This document shows positions 59,452 to 64,000 of a DNA stretch of 64,000 bases, piece by piece (the first letter of the stretch is position 1; each line of letters starts with the position of its first letter). The DNA is taken from the NCBI RefSeq assembly GCF_001280065.1, contig NZ_LGEA01000096.1:62001-126000 (forward strand), written 5' to 3'. The notes under the pieces were generated by a model that was given only the letters and a program-made list of their open reading frames with translations, was not told the origin of the DNA and made no database searches. This DNA is from Streptomyces sp. NRRL B-1140. Its GTDB lineage: Bacteria > Actinomycetota > Actinomycetes > Streptomycetales > Streptomycetaceae. The position numbers and the translations under genes are program-made.

Positions 59452-59814
59452 TCAGTCGGCGGCGTCGCTGATACCGAGCCGCAGATGCTCCACGTGGTAG
59501 ACGGCCTGGTCGAGCAGCTCGGCGACATGGTGGTCGTGCAGCGCGTAGACCACCGAACGGCCCTGCCGCTCGCCCACGACCAGGCCCAGATTGCGCAGCA
59601 GCCGCAGCTGGTGGGAGCAGGCCGACTGTTCCATGCCCACCTCGGCGGCCAACTCCGTGGCCGGCAGCGGGCCTTCGCGTAGCCGCGCCAGGATGAGCAG
59701 CCGGGAGGGAGTGGACAGGGCCTGGAGCGTGGTGGCGACCTTCGCGACGTTGTCCGCGTCCAGGCGTACGCGTTCGGCGGCGTCCTGCGCGGGAGTGACG
59801 GCTCCATGACCCAT
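59452..59814 (-). CDS. NmtR-like nickel/cobalt sensor (ArsR/SmtB family)
   Basis: This is a dimeric metalloregulator of 120 residues. The ATG at 59814 gives an N-terminus MGHG, which supplies the Gly2/His3 ligands known from Mycobacterium NmtR; longer frames upstream are not chosen for this reason. The winged HTH includes METHEQ-like EVGMEQSACSHQLRLLRNLG. The alpha-5 ligands Asp94, His96, His107 and His110 have exactly the NmtR spacing. It should repress a metal exporter in the absence of excess Ni or Co, but no P-type ATPase or CDF gene is adjacent. A palindromic operator lies 35 nt upstream, facing the divergent alkylation-repair genes. Confidence 0.9.
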   Translation of the reverse strand: MGHGAVTPAQDAAERVRLDADNVAKVATTLQALSTPSRLLILARLREGPLPATELAAEVGMEQSACSHQLRLLRNLGLVVGERQGRSVVYALHDHHVAELLDQAVYHVEHLRLGISDAAD

Positions 59815-59848
59815 GCCGTCATCGTACCGGCCCCGCACGAACACATGA

Positions 59849-59860
59849 ATGAATATTCAT
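59849..59860. promoter_or_regulatory. ArsR-type operator candidate
   Basis: ATGAATATTCAT is a perfect 12-bp palindrome in the middle of the divergent gap, embedded in an AT-rich patch. It resembles SmtB/NmtR operators, which carry TGAA and TTCA half-sites. Confidence 0.6.
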
Positions 59861-59945
59861 CTGTGCCCGTCCGGCGGCCGGGCCGGAGCACCACGATGTC
59901 GGATTCTCGCCAGCCCCGCGCAGCCCGGTGCCGGATGCTGGACCC

Positions 59946-61427
59946 ATGCAGAAGGGGATGCACACCGACACCGAGCGCTGCGTGCGCGCCGTCCGGTCCA
60001 AGGACGCACGGTTCGACGGCTGGTTCTTCACGGCCGTCCTGACCACCGGCATCTACTGCCGTCCCAGCTGCCCGGTGGTGCCGCCCAAGCCGGAGAACAT
60101 GGTCTTCCACCCCAGCGCGGCGGCCTGTCAGCAGGCCGGGTTCCGGGCCTGCAAGCGCTGCCGGCCCGACACCAGTCCCGGCTCACCGGAGTGGAACCAG
60201 CGGGCCGACCTCGTGGCCCGCGCCATGCGGCTGATCGCCGACGGTGTCGTGGACCGCGAGGGCGTGCCCGGCCTCGCCGGCCGCCTCGGCTACAGCACCC
60301 GCCAGGTCGAACGCCAGCTCCTCGCCGAGCTGGGCGCGGGCCCCCTCGCGCTCGCCCGCGCCCAGCGTGCCCAGACCGCCCGGCTGCTCGTCGAGACGAC
60401 CGCCCTGCCCATGGCGCAGATCGCCTTCGCCGCCGGCTTCGCCTCGATCCGGACCTTCAACGACACGGTCCGCGAGGTCTTCGCCCTGGCCCCGAGCGAG
60501 CTGCGCGCCCGCACCCCGAGACGGCAGGGCGCGAGCACACCCGGCGCCGTGTCCCTGCGGCTGCCGTTCCGCGCGCCGCTCAACCCCGACAACCTCTTCG
60601 GTCACCTCGCCGCGACGGCCGTCCCCGGCGTGGAGGAGTGGCGCGACGGCTCCTACCGCCGCACCCTGCGCCTGCCGTACGGCCACGGCATCGTGGCCCT
60701 CACCCCGAACCCCGACCACATCGCCTGCCGCCTCACCCTCGGCGACCTGCGCGATCTGACCGTCGCCATCAGCCGCTGCCGCCGTCTGCTCGACCTGGAC
60801 GCCGACCCCGTCGCGATCGACGACCAGCTCCGCACGGACCCGGTCCTCGCGCCCCTGGTGGACAAGGCGCCCGGGCGCCGGGTGCCGCGCACGGTCGACG
60901 AGGCCGAGTTCGCCGTCCGGGCCGTGCTCGGGCAGCAGGTGTCCACCGCCGCCGCCCGCACCCACGCGGCCCGCCTGGTCACCGCCTGCGGCGAACCGGT
61001 CGAGGACCCCGAGGGCGGCCTCACCCACCTCTTCCCGTCCCCCGAGTCCCTCGCGGCGCTCGACCCCGGGACCCTGGCCATGCCGCGCACCCGCCGCACC
61101 ACCTTCACCACCCTGGTCCGCCGGCTCGCCGACGGCGACCTCCACCTGGGCCTCGAGAGCGACTGGCCGCGCACGCGCGCCGAACTCCTCGCCCTGCCCG
61201 GATTCGGGCCCTGGACGGTGGACGTCATCGCCATGCGCGCCCTCGGCGATCCCGACGCCTTCCTCCCCACCGACCTCGGCATCCGCCGCGCCGCCCGCGA
61301 ACTGGGCCTGCCGTCCACTCCGGCCGCCCTCACAGCTCGCGCGGCGGCCTGGCGCCCCTGGCGGGCCTACGCGGTCCAGTACCTCTGGGCGACCGACAGC
61401 CACCCGATCAACTTCCTTCCGGTATAG
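59946..61427 (+). CDS. alkA: Ada-AlkA fusion: methyl-responsive regulator and 3-methyladenine DNA glycosylase
   Basis: This 493-residue alkylation-repair protein has an Ada-type zinc domain with four cysteines (Cys38 and Cys42 in YCRPSCP, then CKRC), an AraC-type HTH (REGVPGLAGRLGYSTRQVERQL) and an AlkA N-domain (FRAPLNPDNLFGHLAATAVPGVEEW). The glycosylase follows with AVLGQQVSTAAAR, the HhH motif LPGFGPWTVD and the catalytic Asp in LPTDLG. It can both sense methyl damage and excise methylated bases. The ATG at 59946 is used; 59958 is an alternative but lies directly on its purine-rich site. It is followed by ogt after ten bases. Confidence 0.93.
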   Translation: MQKGMHTDTERCVRAVRSKDARFDGWFFTAVLTTGIYCRPSCPVVPPKPENMVFHPSAAACQQAGFRACKRCRPDTSPGSPEWNQRADLVARAMRLIADGVVDREGVPGLAGRLGYSTRQVERQLLAELGAGPLALARAQRAQTARLLVETTALPMAQIAFAAGFASIRTFNDTVREVFALAPSELRARTPRRQGASTPGAVSLRLPFRAPLNPDNLFGHLAATAVPGVEEWRDGSYRRTLRLPYGHGIVALTPNPDHIACRLTLGDLRDLTVAISRCRRLLDLDADPVAIDDQLRTDPVLAPLVDKAPGRRVPRTVDEAEFAVRAVLGQQVSTAAARTHAARLVTACGEPVEDPEGGLTHLFPSPESLAALDPGTLAMPRTRRTTFTTLVRRLADGDLHLGLESDWPRTRAELLALPGFGPWTVDVIAMRALGDPDAFLPTDLGIRRAARELGLPSTPAALTARAAAWRPWRAYAVQYLWATDSHPINFLPV

Positions 61428-61436
61428 GGACCTCCG

Positions 61437-61919
61437 ATGAAGCAGTACACCGTGACCGACAGCCCGTACGGCCCCCTCACCCTCGTCGCCGACGACGGCG
61501 TCCTGTGCGGCCTGTACATGACCGACCAACGCCACCGCCCGGCACAGGAGACCTTCGGCACCCGCGACGACACCCTCTTCGCGGAGGCACAGGAGCAGCT
61601 GAAGGCCTACTTCGCCGGCGACCTCACGGAGTTCACGGTCCCCCTGCGCCTGAACGGAACCCCGTTCCAGCGCACCGTCTGGGACCAGCTGTGCCGCATC
61701 CCCTATGGCGAGACCCGCACCTACGGCGAGCTCGCCGGCGCCCTCGGCGCCCCCGCCGCCTCCCGCGCGGTCGGCCTCGCCAACGGCCGCAACCCCGTCG
61801 GCATCATCGTCCCCTGTCACCGCGTCATCGGCGCGAACGGCAGCCTGACCGGGTACGGCGGCGGCCTGGAACGCAAGCAGCGCCTGCTGGACTTCGAACG
61901 CGGGGCGGCACTGTTCTAA
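61437..61919 (+). CDS. ogt: Methylated-DNA--protein-cysteine methyltransferase
   Basis: This suicide DNA-repair enzyme of 160 residues transfers methyl groups from O6-methylguanine to its active Cys. The active-site motif is IIVPCHRVIG, preceded by the helix-turn-helix region YGETRTYGELAGALGAPAASRAVGLANGRNP, which includes the Arg finger. It lies nine bases after alkA on the same strand and is surely in the same operon. Its stop overlaps by four bases the stop region of the convergent sirtuin gene. Confidence 0.95.
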   Translation: MKQYTVTDSPYGPLTLVADDGVLCGLYMTDQRHRPAQETFGTRDDTLFAEAQEQLKAYFAGDLTEFTVPLRLNGTPFQRTVWDQLCRIPYGETRTYGELAGALGAPAASRAVGLANGRNPVGIIVPCHRVIGANGSLTGYGGGLERKQRLLDFERGAALF

Positions 61920-62647
61920 GCGGCGGCACCCAGGGCACGCAGCAGCTTCGGCAGCGCCGTGCCGATAGGGTCGCGGACGATCTCCTCGGCACGGTCGTCG
62001 TACGGGGTCGGTTCGGCGTTGACGATGACCAGACGGGCACCGTGGTCGGCGGCGACACCGGCGAGACCGGCCGCGGGCTGCACCTGAAGGCTCGATCCGA
62101 CGGCGACGAACACGTCACAGGCTTTGCTGACGGCGGCCGCCTCGCCGAGGACGACCGGGTCGAGCCGCTCGCCGAACATCACCGTGGCAGGCTTCAGGAT
62201 CCCGCCGCACCGGAGGCACGGCGGATCGTCCTCGCCCGCCTCCACCCGGGCGAGCGCGTCCGCCATCGGGCCGCGGGCGAGGCAGCCGGTGCACACGACC
62301 TTCCGTGCCGTGCCGTGCAGTTCGAGCACCTTGCGGGCGGGTATCCCGGCGAGCTGGTGCAGCCCGTCCACGTTCTGTGTGATCACCCGTACCGGCACCC
62401 CGGACCGCTCCAGCTCCGCGACCGCCCGGTGCGCGGCGTTGGGCTCGGCCCGCAGCGCCCCCGTCTCGCGCCGCATCAGCCAGGACCGGCGGCGGATCTC
62501 GGCATCGGCCATGTAGTACTCGTACGTGACGAGCTTCTCGGCCTCGGGGTCGCGCCGCCACAGCCCGTTCGGCCCGCGGTAGTCCGGGATCCCCGAATCC
62601 GTGCTGATGCCGGCACCGGTGAGCAGGGCGACAAGGGGTTTGGCCAT
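61916..62647 (-). CDS. Sir2-family NAD-dependent protein deacylase
   Basis: This 243-residue sirtuin cleaves NAD+ to remove acyl groups from Lys, making O-acyl-ADP-ribose and nicotinamide. The motifs GAGISTDSGIPDYRG, TQNVDGLH (catalytic His in ELHGTAR), four zinc Cys (CTGCLAR and CLRCGG) and VAVGSSLQVQPAAG are complete. The Tyr/Arg pair that defines desuccinylases is not at the canonical place, so it is likely a deacetylase. The start at 62647 (MAKPLVALLTGAG) is preferred over a GTG 24 bases upstream. It lies 80 nt downstream of the NUDIX gene on the same strand. Confidence 0.93.
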   Translation of the reverse strand: MAKPLVALLTGAGISTDSGIPDYRGPNGLWRRDPEAEKLVTYEYYMADAEIRRRSWLMRRETGALRAEPNAAHRAVAELERSGVPVRVITQNVDGLHQLAGIPARKVLELHGTARKVVCTGCLARGPMADALARVEAGEDDPPCLRCGGILKPATVMFGERLDPVVLGEAAAVSKACDVFVAVGSSLQVQPAAGLAGVAADHGARLVIVNAEPTPYDDRAEEIVRDPIGTALPKLLRALGAAA

Positions 62648-62727
62648 GTCGCCGAGGGTAGGCCGGTCCACGGGGCGGCGGCGAGCGGATATCGAACGGG
62701 GCGACGAGGGGTGAGCGGCCCGTGCTG

Positions 62728-63222
62728 TCAGTACACCCGCCTGCCGTTCTCCAGCTCCGCCGTCCCCGACCCGTCCGCCAGGACGTCGAGGGCGGCCAGG
62801 ACGCGGCCGCTGTGGGCGCCTGACAGGTACTCGGTCAGCTTCTCGCGCGCCACCAGCCGCCAGGACAGCAGCTCCTCCTCCTGGAGGCGGATCGCTGTGA
62901 AGTCGTCCTCGCTCAGCACCCCGCCGTCGTACACGTAGGCCACCAGCGGCGGACGTCCCGCGCCCTGCACCCAGTCCACCGTCAGCAGCCGGCCGAGCTC
63001 ACGGTCGAGGCCGATCTCCTCGGCCGTCTCGCGCCGCGCGCCCTGCCGCGGGGTCTCGCCGTCGTCGGATTCGACGGTGCCGCCGGGCAGTGTCCAGCCC
63101 TCCCGGTAGTTGGGCTCGACGAGCAGCACACGGCCCGCGTCGTCCCGGAACAGCGCGGCGGCACCGGCCAGGACGCGGGGCAGGGACGCGATGTAGGCGG
63201 CGTAGTCAGGAGAGGTGGTCAT
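62728..63222 (-). CDS. NUDIX hydrolase with insertion in the NUDIX box
   Basis: This 164-residue NUDIX enzyme cleaves a nucleoside diphosphate linked to another group. The box reads GGTVESDDGETPRQG then ARRETAEEIGL: the REtxEExGL part is intact, but two extra residues lie between the first Gly and the first Glu compared with the usual GX5E. The downstream LLSWRLVAREKLTEYL is common in ADP-ribose or mutT-like members. Substrate is unknown. It precedes the sirtuin on the same strand by 80 nt, which makes ADP-ribose or NAD-derived compounds plausible, but that is inferred. Confidence 0.9.
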   Translation of the reverse strand: MTTSPDYAAYIASLPRVLAGAAALFRDDAGRVLLVEPNYREGWTLPGGTVESDDGETPRQGARRETAEEIGLDRELGRLLTVDWVQGAGRPPLVAYVYDGGVLSEDDFTAIRLQEEELLSWRLVAREKLTEYLSGAHSGRVLAALDVLADGSGTAELENGRRVY

Positions 63223-63250
63223 CGGTGCAGGGTAACCACCGGGCGCCGGA

Positions 63251-63706
63251 TCAGCCGCAGGGGAAGACGTAGTCGGACTTGTAGTCGATGTAGAGGCTGC
63301 TGGACGAGGTGCCCATCTTGGCGGTCACCGGGGCGCAGGCGAAGCCGGAGACGTACACCGGTCCCGCGTACTCGCTGAAATTGCCCGAGTTCTTGTCGCA
63401 CGAGGTGCCGCCGACCTTGCAGACCTGCACGAACATGTACCGGGACCGGCCGACGTTGTTGTCGAGGATGACGCAGCCCTTGCCGCCGTTCTCGTAGGCG
63501 AAGAGGGTGGCCAGACGCTCGCCGGGGTCGGTGCCGAGGGGCAGCGGGATCGCCTTGCGCAGGGTGTAACCGGTACCGCACACGTTGGCCGCCGCGGCCA
63601 CGGGCGCGGGCTGCTCGGCGGCGACGGCCTGGGGGGCGGTGAGGACGGCGGCGGTCAGAACGGACACGGAAGCGGCGGCGCGGACAGCGGTTCTGAGACG
63701 AGACAT
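63251..63706 (-). CDS. Secreted SapA-like (spore-associated protein A-type) protein
   Basis: This small exported protein of 151 residues has an N-terminal signal peptide (RLRTAVRAAASVSVLTAAVL, with cleavage near AVAAE). The mature part has NVCGTGYTLRKAI, a run of short beta strands, CKVGGTSCDKN and YAGPVYVSGFACAP, ending FPCG. The six cysteines suggest disulfides. The opening VCGxGY and the YAGPVYVS stretch match spore-associated protein A from Streptomyces as I recall it. Its function in spore coats or secretion is not known. A palindrome lies 64 nt upstream. Confidence 0.7.
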   Translation of the reverse strand: MSRLRTAVRAAASVSVLTAAVLTAPQAVAAEQPAPVAAAANVCGTGYTLRKAIPLPLGTDPGERLATLFAYENGGKGCVILDNNVGRSRYMFVQVCKVGGTSCDKNSGNFSEYAGPVYVSGFACAPVTAKMGTSSSSLYIDYKSDYVFPCG

Positions 63707-63769
63707 GACAAGCAGACGCTTTCTGTCAGGCGCGGGGGTGTGCGGGCGCGGGGCGAGTGACTGGAAACG

Positions 63770-63784
63770 ATCGGAAGATCCGAT
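63770..63784. promoter_or_regulatory. Palindrome upstream of the SapA-like gene
   Basis: ATCGGA and TCCGAT flank AGA, a perfect dyad in a GATC-rich stretch about 65 nt upstream of the start. It may be an operator. The rest of the stretch to 64000 has no supported gene. Confidence 0.35.
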
Positions 63785-64000
63785 GGTCAGATCACTTTAC
63801 GATCGGGTTTGATCGACATCGTCGGCTCGTGATCGAGTGGCCGGAATCAGCCGGAGGGAAGCTTTCCAAGCGGAACGGCCTACTGATCTCCGAGGTGCTG
63901 TCCGATTCTGAGCGGTCATGAGGCCCGGGCCTCGAAGCGGAAGGAGAGGCCGACCCACGCACGCTCCCGGGATCGGCCGGTTCGATCCGGTCAGGCCTCC

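Overview
The window is high-GC actinobacterial DNA with strong G/C preference at third codon positions. Its gene set is that of Streptomyces: an IS110-type transposase, two gamma-glutamyltransferases, F420-dependent chemistry, a SpoIIE-type phosphatase, a PcaL fusion, a Tat-exported LacZ and the dispersed GC-rich intergenic repeat of that genus. No rRNA, tRNA or CRISPR array was seen.

Left accessory region (1-10.9 kb). A large one-module iterative-type polyketide synthase is read on the minus strand and runs off the left edge inside or just after its ACP. Its order is KS-AT-DH-C-methyltransferase-structural KR-ER-KR-ACP, the order of fungal highly reducing PKSs. A thioester-reductase-like SDR gene lies just upstream. 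Between 8.75 and 9.25 kb are gene remnants on both strands, followed by an IS110-family insertion sequence whose long leader may encode a bridge RNA. The IS abuts an orphan pcaL gene.

Core-like region (10.9-27 kb). pcaL, a metallo-beta-lactamase-fold hydrolase, exonuclease III, a secreted SGNH esterase, a DUF6278-type protein, a lone glutamate-type ABC ATPase (gluA without gluBCD), a secreted CocE-type hydrolase, a membrane-anchored protein, a secreted gamma-glutamyltransferase, a ClpC-type AAA+ unfoldase, a methionine aminopeptidase divergent from a small XRE regulator, and an unidentified repeat-containing protein.

Reductive pyrimidine/hydantoin catabolism (27-36.1 kb). Two paralogous nitrilase-family amidohydrolases, a class III aminotransferase, a PucR regulator, a dihydropyrimidinase/hydantoinase, an F420-type LLM oxidoreductase and an NCS1 permease together form a route from uptake through ring opening and decarbamoylation to transamination. 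No conventional dihydropyrimidine dehydrogenase is present.

Organic acid block (36.1-42.8 kb). A DUF3558 secreted protein is followed by a minus-strand set of malic enzyme, AEC carrier, FUSC transporter and LysR regulator.

Right part (43-64 kb). A cytosolic GGT paralogue, an inositol-monophosphatase-family enzyme, an FAD oxidoreductase translationally coupled to a macrodomain protein, a class II amidotransferase, a K+ channel coupled to a DUF2252 protein, a DUF7144 membrane protein, a PAS-PAS-GAF-PP2C phosphatase, an alpha/beta hydrolase with an Asp nucleophile, a very large Tat-exported LacZ with a LamG insertion, an NmtR-like Ni/Co sensor, an Ada-AlkA plus Ogt alkylation-repair operon, a sirtuin, a NUDIX hydrolase and a SapA-like secreted protein.

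Several intergenic regions hold perfect palindromes or hairpins, listed separately. Function calls rest on motif and family recognition from the translated sequence; no database search was run.
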